This document shows positions 25,820-34,230 of a stretch of 64,000 nucleotides of DNA, one piece after another. Source of the DNA: WTGU01 sp965200925 (GTDB taxonomy: Bacteria > Pseudomonadota > Alphaproteobacteria > UBA828); assembly GCA_965200925.1 (NCBI GenBank), contig OZ241738.1, forward strand, positions 496,001 through 560,000. Reading direction: 5' to 3'. A model generated the notes under the pieces. That model had not been told where the DNA came from. It made no database searches and saw nothing but the letters and a program-made list of their open reading frames with translations. The first letter of the stretch is position 1; every line of letters begins with the position of its first letter. The translations under genes and the position numbers were made by a program.

Positions 25820-25993
25820 TTACAAACGATAGTTATTTATTTTTCCGACAGTTACCAATATCCATACAACTATCCAAAGACCAAAAGTAAGTACGAATAG
25901 AAGAAGATGTAATATATGATTCGGCTTTTGGCCTGTTGCCAGCACTCTTTCATTGCAATGGGAGCAAAACCTGCTCGTTTGTTTTTGACTCAT
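25820..25993 (-). CDS. Small zinc-ribbon membrane protein (57 aa)
   Basis: ATG at 25993 is preceded by GGAGGCGA, a good ribosome site. The product begins MSQKQTSRFCSHCNERVLAT, where the CxxC pair suggests half of a zinc ribbon, then has a single membrane segment (LLLFVLTFGLWIVVWILV) and a short tail. It resembles small zinc-ribbon/TM proteins that occur as orphans near mobile DNA, with a shorter C-terminus lacking a second CxxC. Base composition is far more AT-rich than the surroundings, pointing to transfer from another source. Function is unknown. Confidence 0.65.
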   Translation of the reverse strand: MSQKQTSRFCSHCNERVLATGQKPNHILHLLLFVLTFGLWIVVWILVTVGKINNYRL

Positions 25994-26245
25994 TCGCCTC
26001 CACCTCTAAACAATCATAGATATCCTGCAACCTGGTAGGGACACTCGCGCCACGCATGCTCTACTTGGGACGTTGAGGACGCCAGCTTCATTGCCTGTAT
26101 CGGCTGAAGGTCATGGGGTCGGGACCCAACTGCGATAAACTGTCGCCAGGGGTTCAAGCGCCACTGTCGGCGCGCGTTGTCCGGGCGGGTTGCGGCGGGG
26201 GGCGGCTTGGGCCACGGTGCGGTGGGCGAAGCGAGGGGGAACGGC
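25994..26245. other. Intergenic boundary between debris and core genes
   Basis: No gene is supported here. Composition climbs from AT-rich (25994-26060) to the normal GC-rich level by about 26150. The stretch probably holds promoters for the small gene on the left and the hydrolase gene on the right, but I see no clear hexamers. Confidence 0.4.
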
Positions 26246-26821
26246 ATGGCGATTCCGGCGGACGACGGGCTGCTGCGGCGGGAGCGCTCGGCGCTGGTCG
26301 CGATCGACCTTCAGGAGCGGCTCATGCCCGCCATCGCAGACGGCGAGGCGGTGGCGAAGGCGGCCGGGAGCCTGATCGACGCCGCGCGGATGCTCGACGT
26401 GCCCGTCGTCGCCACCGAGCAATACCCGAAGGGCCTGGGCCCGACCGTCCCCGCCATCGCCGGGCGCCTGCCCGACGACGCGCCGGTCGTCGTCAAGCTC
26501 ACCTTCAGCGCGGCGCGCAACCGCGACTTCACGGCGCAGATCGACGCGCTGGCGGCGGAAGGCCGGGACCACCTCGTGATCTGCGGCGTCGAAAGCCATG
26601 TCTGCGTGTTGCAGACGGCCGCCGCTCTTCACGCGCGGGGCAGCGCCGTTCATCTCGCCGTCGACGCCTGCGGCTCGCGCCGGGCCGCGAGCAAGGACGC
26701 CGCGCTGGCGCGCTGCCGCGCCATGGGCATCGCCTGTGTGACCACGGAGATGGTGCTGTTCGAATGGCTGGAGGCGGCCGGAACGGACGAGTTCAAGGCC
26801 GTCTCCGCTCTCGTCAAATGA
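26246..26821 (+). CDS. Isochorismatase-family hydrolase
   Basis: The product is 191 residues with AGGGGGA before the ATG. The cysteine hydrolase triad is visible: Asp in LVAIDLQERLMPAI, Lys in VVVKLTFSA and Cys in HLVICGVESHVCVLQTA. The size and motifs fit the YcaC-like branch of the isochorismatase family, which hydrolyses small amides or similar compounds; the substrate cannot be predicted. Its stop overlaps the start of the phosphatase gene (ATGA). Confidence 0.88.
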   Translation: MAIPADDGLLRRERSALVAIDLQERLMPAIADGEAVAKAAGSLIDAARMLDVPVVATEQYPKGLGPTVPAIAGRLPDDAPVVVKLTFSAARNRDFTAQIDALAAEGRDHLVICGVESHVCVLQTAAALHARGSAVHLAVDACGSRRAASKDAALARCRAMGIACVTTEMVLFEWLEAAGTDEFKAVSALVK

Positions 26822-27570
26822 CGCCGCGCGTCTCGCCCTGGCGGCGGGCGCCCGGGCGGCTGCCCGAAGGCCGGCGAATCTACGCCATCGGCGACGTCCA
26901 TGGCCGGCTCGACCTCCTGCGCGCGCTGATCGCGGCGATCGATACGGAACAGAAGGATGCCGGCACCGCACGCCCGACGCTGGTCCTCCTCGGCGACTAC
27001 GTGGACAGGGGACCGGACTCGCGCGGCGTCGTCGAGACGCTGATCGAAGGCCCCCTGCCGGCCTTTGAGCGCGTCCATCTGCGCGGCAATCACGAGGACT
27101 CCTTCCTGCGGTTCCTCGACGACATCGCCGTCGGGCCGAGCTGGCTCTATTACGGCGGCGCCGAAACCCTGGCGAGCTACGGCATCGCGGCCGCGCGCGA
27201 CGAGGACGACCCGGCGCGGCTCGTGGCGCTGCAAGCGGCCTTCGCGGCGGCGCTGCCGGACTCCCATCGCGCCTTCATGCGCGGGCTCGAACCCTGCCAG
27301 GCGATCGGCGGGTATCTCTTCGTCCATGCCGGAGTCCGGCCGGGCGTGCCCCTTGCCGGACAATCGCTCGACGACCTGCTTTGGATCCGCGGCGAGTTCC
27401 TGCGGTCTGCCGCGGATCACGGCCATGTCGTCGTGCACGGCCATACGATCGACAGGGAGCCCCAGATTCGCCGCAACCGCATCGGCATTGACACCGGCGC
27501 CTTCGCGACCGGCGTGCTGACCTGCCTGGTGCTGGAGGCGGACGGATACCGCCTGATCCAGACGGCGTGA
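26818..27570 (+). CDS. Metallophosphoesterase (Ser/Thr phosphatase type)
   Basis: The product is 250 residues. All PPP-family motifs are present: GDVHG near 25, GDYVDRG, RGNHED, FVHAGVRPG and VVHGHT. The length and order match the single-domain bacterial phosphatases related to phage lambda phosphatase, which bind two metal ions and act on phosphoproteins or dinucleotides. It starts within the stop of the isochorismatase-type gene and ends 3 bases before the convergent cytochrome gene. Confidence 0.88.
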   Translation: MTPRVSPWRRAPGRLPEGRRIYAIGDVHGRLDLLRALIAAIDTEQKDAGTARPTLVLLGDYVDRGPDSRGVVETLIEGPLPAFERVHLRGNHEDSFLRFLDDIAVGPSWLYYGGAETLASYGIAAARDEDDPARLVALQAAFAAALPDSHRAFMRGLEPCQAIGGYLFVHAGVRPGVPLAGQSLDDLLWIRGEFLRSAADHGHVVVHGHTIDREPQIRRNRIGIDTGAFATGVLTCLVLEADGYRLIQTA

Positions 27571-27573
27571 TCC

Positions 27574-28143
27574 CTATTCCTCCGCGGGGAGCGCCGCCGG
27601 GCGCGCGCTGAGGGAGCGGAGGAAGACGAGGACGTTGGCGCGGTCGGCCCCTTTCGAAAGGCCCTTGAAGACCATCTTCGTGCCGGAGACCGTCCCTTTC
27701 GGGTCGGCGATGAAGCCGTTCAGGCGCGCGAAATCCCAGACGCCGCCGAATCCCGCCATGGCCTCGGAATAGGCGAAGCCCTCGACGCTCGCGACCGGCC
27801 GGTTCACGACGTCCCAGAGATTGGGGCCGATCTTGTTCTTGCCGCCCTCCGCCACGGTGTGGCAGGCCGCACATTTCTTGAATGCCTTCTGGCCCTTGGC
27901 GGCGTCCCCATGGGCCAGCAGCGTGGCCAGGGGGACGCTTTCCCGGGCGGCTTCCTCCTCCGCTGCCGCGCCGTGGGCGGGCGCGTCCTGTTCGAGGCCG
28001 ACCACCCGGTAGTGGACAACCCGCTCGTGCGCGCCGTGTTCGAACTTGCCGTAGGCCGCGAGCGAGATCAGCCACGCCGTCATCGCGACGAGGCCCGCGA
28101 AAAGGACCGCGCCGAAGAGCTTGTTCAACTCGAAGCTGTTCAT
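27574..28143 (-). CDS. cycM: Membrane-anchored class I cytochrome c (CycM-like)
   Basis: The product is 189 residues. An N-terminal membrane helix (KLFGAVLFAGLVAMTAWLIS) serves as uncleaved anchor. The heme site KKCAACHTVAEGG and the distal Met in SGTKMVFKGL define a class I cytochrome c facing the periplasm. A charged Ala/Glu linker separates anchor and heme domain. In alphaproteobacteria such proteins (CycM, c552) carry electrons from the bc1 complex to aa3 oxidase, which fits the cox operon at 48350 in this window. Confidence 0.88.
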   Translation of the reverse strand: MNSFELNKLFGAVLFAGLVAMTAWLISLAAYGKFEHGAHERVVHYRVVGLEQDAPAHGAAAEEEAARESVPLATLLAHGDAAKGQKAFKKCAACHTVAEGGKNKIGPNLWDVVNRPVASVEGFAYSEAMAGFGGVWDFARLNGFIADPKGTVSGTKMVFKGLSKGADRANVLVFLRSLSARPAALPAEE

Positions 28144-28292
28144 GCCGACCGCTGTTTCGGATGGAACGGGTGCGCCGGGCGCCGACGGCGCGGGAGACTA
28201 GCCAACTCGTTCGATCCTGTCCAACCTCCTCGACAAGGCCCATGCCGCGCCCTATCCGTTCAGGCGCGAACCGCTCAGGGAGGCCCGAGCGC

Positions 28293-29090
28293 ATGAACGC
28301 GCCCGTCGAGACCCGATCGCCCGCGCCGCGCGCCCCGCTGGTGCTGATTCCTGCGCGCATGGCCTCGACGCGGCTCCCCGGCAAGCCGCTCGCGGACGTG
28401 GCCGGGAAGCCGATGATCGTGCGCGTCCTGGAGCGCGCCGAGGCCGCCGCAATCGGCCCCGTGGCGGTCGCCTGCGCCGACCCGGAGATCGCGGAGGCGG
28501 TCGTGCATGCCGGCGGCCGCGCCGTCCCGACCCGCCCGGAGCACGCCTCCGGCTCCGACCGCATCTTCGAGGCGCTGGAGGCGCTGGACCCGGACGGCCG
28601 GCACGACGCGGTCGTCAACCTGCAAGGCGACCTGCCGACCCTCGATTCCGCCCTGCCGCGCCGCGCCCTGGCGCTGCTGGACGACCCCGCCGTCGCCATC
28701 GGGACCCTCGCCGCCGAGAGCGCCGACCCGGCCGAGCGGGACGACCCGAACGTGGTCAAGGCGGTGGTTTCGTGGGCGCCCGGCGGCGCGCGGGGCCGCG
28801 CCCTCTACTTCACCCGCGCGCCCGCGCCCGCCGGCACCGGGCCTCTCTGGCACCATATCGGCCTCTACGCCTGGCGGCGCGCGGCGCTCGCGCGTTTCGT
28901 CCGCCTGCCGCCGAGCCCCCTGGAGTGCCGCGAGGGCCTGGAGCAGCTCCGCGCGCTTGAAGGCGGCATGCGCATCGACGTGGCCCGCGTTGACACCGTT
29001 CCCCTCGGCGTCGACACTCCGGCGCATCTTGAACGGGCGCGGGCGCTGGTCGCCGGCGCCCGCCGCGCTTTCGACCGGGGGTCCGCGTGA
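28293..29090 (+). CDS. kdsB: 3-deoxy-manno-octulosonate cytidylyltransferase
   Basis: The product is 265 residues. The nucleotidyltransferase start LVLIPARMASTRLPGKPLADV and the segments HASGSDRIFEAL, NLQGDLP and the late GVDTPAHLERAR are those of KdsB. It activates Kdo as CMP-Kdo for lipid A-core synthesis, so the organism makes Gram-negative lipopolysaccharide. The stop overlaps the pheA GTG. GGGAGG lies upstream of the ATG at a suitable distance. Confidence 0.92.
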   Translation: MNAPVETRSPAPRAPLVLIPARMASTRLPGKPLADVAGKPMIVRVLERAEAAAIGPVAVACADPEIAEAVVHAGGRAVPTRPEHASGSDRIFEALEALDPDGRHDAVVNLQGDLPTLDSALPRRALALLDDPAVAIGTLAAESADPAERDDPNVVKAVVSWAPGGARGRALYFTRAPAPAGTGPLWHHIGLYAWRRAALARFVRLPPSPLECREGLEQLRALEGGMRIDVARVDTVPLGVDTPAHLERARALVAGARRAFDRGSA

Positions 29091-30043
29091 GCGCACAGAC
29101 CGGCCGCCTCGAACCGCCCGGCGATCCGGCGAACACCATCGCCTTCCAGGGCGCGCGCGGCGCCTACTCCGAGGCCGCCTGTGCGGCGCGCTACCCGGCG
29201 ATGGCGGTGCTCCCGTGCAAGACCTTCGGCGACGCCTTCGCCGCGGTCGCCGACGGCCGCGCCGCGCGCGCGATGATCCCGATCGAGAACTCGGTGGCGG
29301 GCCGCGTCGCCGACATCCACCAGCTGCTGCCTGAGTCCGGCCTCCACATCGTGGCCGAGCATTTCGCGCGCGTCCGCCACAACCTCCTCGCCTGCCCCGG
29401 CGCGACCGTCGAGGGGCTCGCGACCGTCCGCTCGCACATCCACGCCCTCGCCCAGTGCCGCCGGCTGATCGAGCGGCTCGGCCTCGCGCCGGTCGTCCAT
29501 GCGGACACCGCCGGTGCGGCCGCCGAAGTGGTGGCGGCGGGGGACCCGGCCCAGGCCGCCATCGCCTCGGTGCTGGCCGCCGAGACCTACGGGCTCGCCG
29601 TCCTCGAAGCCGACGTCGAGGACGAGCCGCACAACACGACGCGGTTCGTCGTGCTCGCCCGCGCGCCCGTCGATCCCGGCGCCCATGGCGGGCCGGTGGT
29701 CACCTCCTTCATGTTCGAGGTCCGCAACGTGCCGGCAGCGCTCTACAAGTGCCTCGGCGGCTTCGCCACCAACGGCGTCAACATGACCAAGCTCGAAAGC
29801 TACATGGCAGGCGGGATGTTCACCGCGACCGTCTTCTTCGCTGAAGTCGACGGCCATCCCTCCGAGACGGCGCTCGAACGCGCCCTGGAGGAGCTCCGCT
29901 TCTTCTCCCGCCGAGTCCGCATCATGGGCGTCTATCCGGCCCATCCCTACCGCCGCGCGGCGGCGGCGCAGCCGCGCGGGCGGGGTCAGGGCGGGATGCG
30001 GCCCGCCAGCCAGTCCTCGATCAGGCGCCGCGAGATCGAATAG
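29087..30043 (+). CDS. pheA: Prephenate dehydratase
   Basis: The product is 318 residues, starting with GTG inside the kdsB stop. The dehydratase domain has IAFQGARGAYSEAA, MIPIENSVAGRVADIH and the catalytic NTTRFVVLAR. The ACT domain follows (NVPAALYKCLGGFATNGVN, then KLESYMAGG) and binds phenylalanine for feedback control. It converts prephenate to phenylpyruvate. The last 19 codons run into the 3' end of the convergent nudC gene, so the real C-terminus after VYPAHPYRRA is an Arg/Gly-rich extension. Confidence 0.92.
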   Translation: MSAQTGRLEPPGDPANTIAFQGARGAYSEAACAARYPAMAVLPCKTFGDAFAAVADGRAARAMIPIENSVAGRVADIHQLLPESGLHIVAEHFARVRHNLLACPGATVEGLATVRSHIHALAQCRRLIERLGLAPVVHADTAGAAAEVVAAGDPAQAAIASVLAAETYGLAVLEADVEDEPHNTTRFVVLARAPVDPGAHGGPVVTSFMFEVRNVPAALYKCLGGFATNGVNMTKLESYMAGGMFTATVFFAEVDGHPSETALERALEELRFFSRRVRIMGVYPAHPYRRAAAAQPRGRGQGGMRPASQSSIRRREIE

Positions 30044-30936
30044 CGGCCGGGCAGGCGGAATTCGTCGCTGTCGGGGCGGCCGGCGAGGGCACCGCGCGTG
30101 TACCAATGGGCGTATTCCAGCTCGGTATCGTCCACGGCGATCGCGCGGGTGAGCGCGCGGGCCATGAACCCGACCATGAGCGTGCCGGGGAAGGGCCAGG
30201 GCTGCGAGGAGTGGTAGCGCACGTCGCCCACCCGCACGCCGCTCTCCTCGCGGATCTCGCGGAAGACGCACTCCTCCAGGCTCTCGCCGGGCTCGAGGAA
30301 GCCGGCGAGCGTGGAGTGCATCCCCGCTGGCCAGCGCGACTGACGGCAGAGCAGGCAGGCGTCGCCATCGTGGACCAGCACGATGACCGCGGAATCGGTC
30401 CGGGGGAAGTGCACCGCCCCGCAATCACCGTTGCCGCAGCGCCGCTGGTGCCCGGCCTCGCGCGATTCCGTGGGCGCGCCGCAGGTGCCGCAATGACGGT
30501 GCCGGCTGTGCCAGTAGGTGAGGCCGCGCGCATAGGCGATCAGCGCCGCATCCGCCCCCGGCACGATCTGCACCGAGTCCCGCAGGTCCATCATCCGGCC
30601 TCCCGGTGCGCGGGCGAGGAGCGCGTCGGCCTCCACGTGGGAGAGATCCACGACGAAGCGCGCCGTGCCTGCGCCGTCGTTTCCCGCCTCGATTCCGAGC
30701 AGGCAGGGCTCGGCGCGCGCGTCCAGCAGCCCGTCCAGGGCCTCGCGGGCGTGCAACGCCGCGCGCGGCTCCGGCTCCATGTGGATGACGGCATTCTGCC
30801 GCCAGATGGCGACGAAGCGGCTCGCGGGATCGTCCAGCCGGGCCGCGAGCCACGCCTCGTCCGCCCGCAAATGGGCGGCCCGGTCGAGCGGCATCCCGGA
30901 GAGAACGTTCCCGCCGATTCGCGCGAGGGAGGCCAT
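29986..30936 (-). CDS. nudC: NADH pyrophosphatase
   Basis: The product is 316 residues from the ATG at 30936; other starts upstream are possible because the ribosome site is weak. A four-Cys zinc ribbon (CGTCGAPTES..., then CGNGDCGAVHFPR) precedes the Nudix box GFLEPGESLEECVFREIREE, and YHSSQPWPFPGTLM is the NudC SQPWPFPxS signature with Thr for the last residue. It cleaves NAD(H) and can remove NAD caps from RNA. The 3' end overlaps convergent pheA by 58 bases. Confidence 0.9.
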   Translation of the reverse strand: MASLARIGGNVLSGMPLDRAAHLRADEAWLAARLDDPASRFVAIWRQNAVIHMEPEPRAALHAREALDGLLDARAEPCLLGIEAGNDGAGTARFVVDLSHVEADALLARAPGGRMMDLRDSVQIVPGADAALIAYARGLTYWHSRHRHCGTCGAPTESREAGHQRRCGNGDCGAVHFPRTDSAVIVLVHDGDACLLCRQSRWPAGMHSTLAGFLEPGESLEECVFREIREESGVRVGDVRYHSSQPWPFPGTLMVGFMARALTRAIAVDDTELEYAHWYTRGALAGRPDSDEFRLPGRYSISRRLIEDWLAGRIPP

Positions 30937-31099
30937 GTCCCGAAGGTCGCACGGCGCGCGCCGGGGCGCAAAGGCGCCCCGCGGAATCGCGCCCGGCGCG
31001 CCTCCCTGGGCGCGCGGGTCTCCAGCCCCGCATTGCACGCGGCGCATGCAGGAATATAGAGTAGGGCATAGGGAAGAAAGACCGGCAGGGCACGGGACG

Positions 31100-31807
31100 A
31101 TGCCAGGGACCGGCGGCGGCGTACCGCAACGCCAGCACAACGAAGACCGGATGCGGCGCGCCGAAAGCTGGCTGGCGAGGGCGGACAGAGCCGCGAGCGA
31201 GAGTGAGAAGACGGGTGCTGGCGCCGATGATACCGGGTTCGCGTGCGAGCGATTCCTGTTTCTCTGGATATCCTTCAACGCCGCCTATGGATACGAGATG
31301 ATGGAGGACGGTACACATGTGGCCTATCTGGAAGAAAAGAAGAAATTTACAAAATTTTTGTATGAAATCGTAAGACGGGACAGGGGAGGGACCATCCGGA
31401 ACATCCTGTGGGAGCAGTACTCTGGTCCTGTGCGTGTCCTTCTGAAAAACAAATATGTTTTCAAGCCATTCTGGGAATCGGTCCGTGGCTCTCCGAGCGG
31501 CGGGGATTGGGAACAACAATTCGAGAAGGAAAAACGACAGTCGAATCGCGCGCTGGAGAACGGTAACGTTGAGCGTGTTCTCGAAATCGTCTTCTTGCGG
31601 CTCTATGTGCTGCGCAACCAGATCTTTCACGGCGGTGCTACCTTCGCCGCGGGCTGGGGAGGGGATCAGATCAGGGACGGCAGCCGCATCATGGCCGCCC
31701 TCGTGCCGGCGATTCTCGACATCATGCGCGCCGACCTCGCCGCGAACCCGGACACCGACGCCTGGGGAAAAGTCGCCTACCCGCGTATCAACGAAAGCAG
31801 GGAGTAG
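31100..31807 (+). CDS. HEPN-like protein, probably acquired
   Basis: The product is 235 residues from the ATG at 31100; starts at 31046 and 31151 are alternatives. FLWISFNAAYGYE near residue 55 and LYVLRNQIFHGGAT with Arg172-x4-His177 fit the HEPN pattern (an RNase active site in many toxin and defence proteins). The central part is AT-rich (20 of 60 bases G or C in 31321-31380) against GC-rich neighbours, so it was likely inserted between nudC and the SRP RNA. No antitoxin partner is evident. Role as an RNase effector is inference. Confidence 0.65.
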   Translation: MPGTGGGVPQRQHNEDRMRRAESWLARADRAASESEKTGAGADDTGFACERFLFLWISFNAAYGYEMMEDGTHVAYLEEKKKFTKFLYEIVRRDRGGTIRNILWEQYSGPVRVLLKNKYVFKPFWESVRGSPSGGDWEQQFEKEKRQSNRALENGNVERVLEIVFLRLYVLRNQIFHGGATFAAGWGGDQIRDGSRIMAALVPAILDIMRADLAANPDTDAWGKVAYPRINESRE

Positions 31808-31934
31808 CGAACGGCGCCCGCGGTTCGAGGGCCGCGCCCTCTTCGAATCGGAACGTCACCCGCCGGCGCCCATCGCCGCCGCCATCCGTGCGGCCCGTGG
31901 CGACCTCGTAACCCGCGCGGACTTCTGGCGCGGC

Positions 31935-32006
31935 ATGTTCGGGCTGGCAGCGTTCATCGTCGCCGTCGCCGCCCTCTCCATCGGCTTGATGCAACTCCTG
32001 CGGTAA
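31935..32006 (+). other. Possible tiny membrane peptide
   Basis: ATG 31935 opens 23 codons ending MFGLAAFIVAVAALSIGLMQ plus LLR, a clean membrane helix. The frame upstream (APIAAAIRAARGDL, then TRADFWRG) also looks protein-like but has no ATG, GTG or TTG start after the HEPN gene. It is either a small membrane protein with an unusual start or a relic. The rest of 31808-32082 shows nothing else. Confidence 0.25.
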
Positions 32007-32082
32007 GCTGCCGCCGCGCGCGCCAGGCGCCCGGCCCGCCGCCGCGCCGATGACCGCGCGGGCGGAAGCTGCTAGGATGGGC

Positions 32083-32181
32083 GCGGGAGGCCGGTGGTGG
32101 ACGGCTCTCTCGCCAACCCGGTCAGGTCCGGAAGGAAGCAGCCGTAACGAGCCCGAGCCGGGTCGTCCGCCGGTCTCCCGC
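32083..32181 (+). ncRNA. ffs: Signal recognition particle small RNA (4.5S-type)
   Basis: The conserved apical domain GTCAGGTCCGGAAGGAAGCA (32121-32140) is the binding site of Ffh. The flanks pair as a long hairpin: GCGGGAGGCCGG on the left with CCGGTCTCCCGC on the right. The RNA guides the signal recognition particle for co-translational membrane insertion. Placement just before dnaX is the usual alphaproteobacterial order. Ends are set from the outermost base pairs. Confidence 0.95.
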
Positions 32182-32211
32182 CGCGCCCGCGAGCCCTGGG
32201 GACGAACAGCG

Positions 32212-33876
32212 ATGAGCGAGGACGGCGCCGCCTACCGCGTGCTCGCGCGCAAGCACAGGCCGGCCGACTTCGCCGGGCTCATCGGCCAGGAGCCGCTCGT
32301 GCGCACGCTCGGCAACGCGATCACGACGGACCGCCTGGCCCATGCCTACCTGCTGACCGGCGTGCGCGGCGTCGGCAAGACCTCCACGGCGCGGATCATC
32401 GCCCGCGCGCTCAATTGCGTCGGCCCGGACGGCCAGGGCGGCCCCACGCCGGAGCCGTGCGGGGCCTGCGAACACTGCGTCGCCATCGCCGGGGACCGCC
32501 ACGCGGACGTGATCGAGATGGACGCCGCCTCGCGCACCGGCGTCGACGACGTGCGCGAGCTCATCGAGAGCGTGCGCTACCGCCCGGTGTCCGCGCGCTA
32601 CAAGGTGTACATCGTCGACGAAGTGCACATGCTCTCGAAGCAGGCGTTCAACGCGCTCCTCAAGACCCTCGAAGAGCCGCCGGCGCACGTCAAATTCGTG
32701 TTCGCGACCACCGAGGCGCGCCGGCTGCCGGTCACCGTCCTGTCGCGCTGCCAGCGTTTCGACCTGCGCCGGGTGGAGATGGAGACGCTCACGGCGCATC
32801 TCGCGCGAATCGCCGCCGCCGAAGGCGCGGAAGCGGAGCCGGCGGCGCTCGCCCTGATCGCCCGCGCGGCCGACGGCTCGGTGCGGGACGGCCTTTCCCT
32901 GCTCGACCAGGCGATGTCCCACGCCGGGGCGCGGATTTCCGAAGCGGACGTCCAGGCCATGTTGGGGCTGGCCGACCGGACCCGCCTGTTCGACCTGTTC
33001 GACATGCTGATGCGCGGCGCCCTCAAGGACGCGCTGGAGTGCTTCGCGGAACTCCACGACGCCGGCGCGGAACCCTCGGTCCTGTTGCAGGACATGCTGG
33101 AGCTCTGCCACTGGCTGACCCGGCTGAAGCTGGCGCCCGCCGCGGCCGACGACCCGGCGGTCCCGGAGGCTGAGCGCGCGCGCGGCCGCGTGATGGCCGA
33201 GGCGTTGACCGTCCCGGTGCTGACGCTGACCTGGCAGATGCTGCTCAAGGGGCTGGAGGAGACCAACCAGGCCGCGCGCCCCGCCCTGGCGGCGGAGATG
33301 ACCCTGGTGCGGATCGCCTATGCCGCCGATCTGCCGAGCCCGGCCGAGGCCCTCCGCGCCCTCGGCCCCGGCGGCGCGCCGGCGTCCGGCGAGGCCCCCC
33401 GCGCCGCACCCCGCGGCAGCGCCGCCGCCGCGCCAGCGCCCGCGGCGGTGCCCGCGGCGGCCGCCCCCGCGCCGCGCAGGCCGTCTCCGGCGTCGCTCGA
33501 GGAGATCGCGGCGCTGGCCGAAACCCACCGGGAGCCGACCTTGGGCGCGTGGCTGAAGACGGAAGTGCGCCCCGTCCGCGTCGCCGCCGGGACCCTCGAA
33601 ATCGATTGCGGCCCGGCGCCGAACCGGAAGATGCTGGCCCTGCTCCAGAGCAGGCTCGAGGCCTGGACCGGCGCACGCTGGATGATCGCGCTGACGGACG
33701 CCGGCGGCGGGGCCACCCTCGCGGAGCAGGCACAGGCGGCGGCGGATGCGGCGGACGAAGCGGCGAAAGGCCATCCGCTGGTGCGCGAGATCCTCGAGGC
33801 ATTCCCCGGCGCCCGCGTGCGGGCGGTGCAGCGGGCGTCGGGGAGCGGCGCGGTCGAAGGAGACCCCTCGCCATGA
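32212..33876 (+). CDS. dnaX: DNA polymerase III subunits gamma/tau
   Basis: The product is 554 residues. Start 32212 gives SEDGAAYRVLARKHRP, the normal DnaX N-terminus. Walker A GVRGVGKTSTAR, a zinc site including EPCGACEHC, the Walker B region VYIVDEVHMLS and the sensor FATTEARRLPVTVLSRCQRF are all present. An Ala/Pro-rich linker leads to the tau C-terminal domain. It is the clamp-loader ATPase of the replisome. The stop overlaps ybaB (ATGA). Confidence 0.95.
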   Translation: MSEDGAAYRVLARKHRPADFAGLIGQEPLVRTLGNAITTDRLAHAYLLTGVRGVGKTSTARIIARALNCVGPDGQGGPTPEPCGACEHCVAIAGDRHADVIEMDAASRTGVDDVRELIESVRYRPVSARYKVYIVDEVHMLSKQAFNALLKTLEEPPAHVKFVFATTEARRLPVTVLSRCQRFDLRRVEMETLTAHLARIAAAEGAEAEPAALALIARAADGSVRDGLSLLDQAMSHAGARISEADVQAMLGLADRTRLFDLFDMLMRGALKDALECFAELHDAGAEPSVLLQDMLELCHWLTRLKLAPAAADDPAVPEAERARGRVMAEALTVPVLTLTWQMLLKGLEETNQAARPALAAEMTLVRIAYAADLPSPAEALRALGPGGAPASGEAPRAAPRGSAAAAPAPAAVPAAAAPAPRRPSPASLEEIAALAETHREPTLGAWLKTEVRPVRVAAGTLEIDCGPAPNRKMLALLQSRLEAWTGARWMIALTDAGGGATLAEQAQAAADAADEAAKGHPLVREILEAFPGARVRAVQRASGSGAVEGDPSP

Positions 33877-34196
33877 AGAACATCGGCCAGATGCTGAAGC
33901 AGGCCCAGGCCATGCAGTCCCGCATGGCCGAATTGCAGGAGAGCCTGGGCGCGCTCGAGGTCGAAGGCTCCGCCGGCGGCGGCATGGTCCGGGTGACGCT
34001 GACGGGCAAGGGCGAGATGCGCCGGCTCGCGATCGATCCCGCGCTCTTCTCCGGCGGCGAGAAGGAGGTGCTGGAGGATCTGATCGTCGCCGCCTTCAAC
34101 GACGGCAAGGCCAAGGTGGAGCGGCTGGTCCAGGAGAAGATGGCGGAGGTCACGGGCGGCCTCAAGCTGCCGCCCGGCCTCGATCTCGGCTTGTGA
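33873..34196 (+). CDS. ybaB: YbaB/EbfC nucleoid-associated protein
   Basis: The product is 107 residues. MKNIGQMLKQAQAMQSRMAE at the start and the central GGGMVRVTLTGKGEM are diagnostic. It forms a DNA-binding dimer shaped like tweezers. The arrangement dnaX-ybaB-recR is conserved in bacteria; here it is tightly packed and probably one transcript. Confidence 0.95.
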   Translation: MKNIGQMLKQAQAMQSRMAELQESLGALEVEGSAGGGMVRVTLTGKGEMRRLAIDPALFSGGEKEVLEDLIVAAFNDGKAKVERLVQEKMAEVTGGLKLPPGLDLGL

Positions 34197-34230
34197 CGGC
34201 GGGAAGCGCGCGGCCGAAGGTCCGCCTCCG

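Noticed and set aside
22700..26245. tRNA or attachment site for the integrase relic
   Set aside because: No tRNA-like cloverleaf or flanking direct repeat could be found by eye around the integrase tail.
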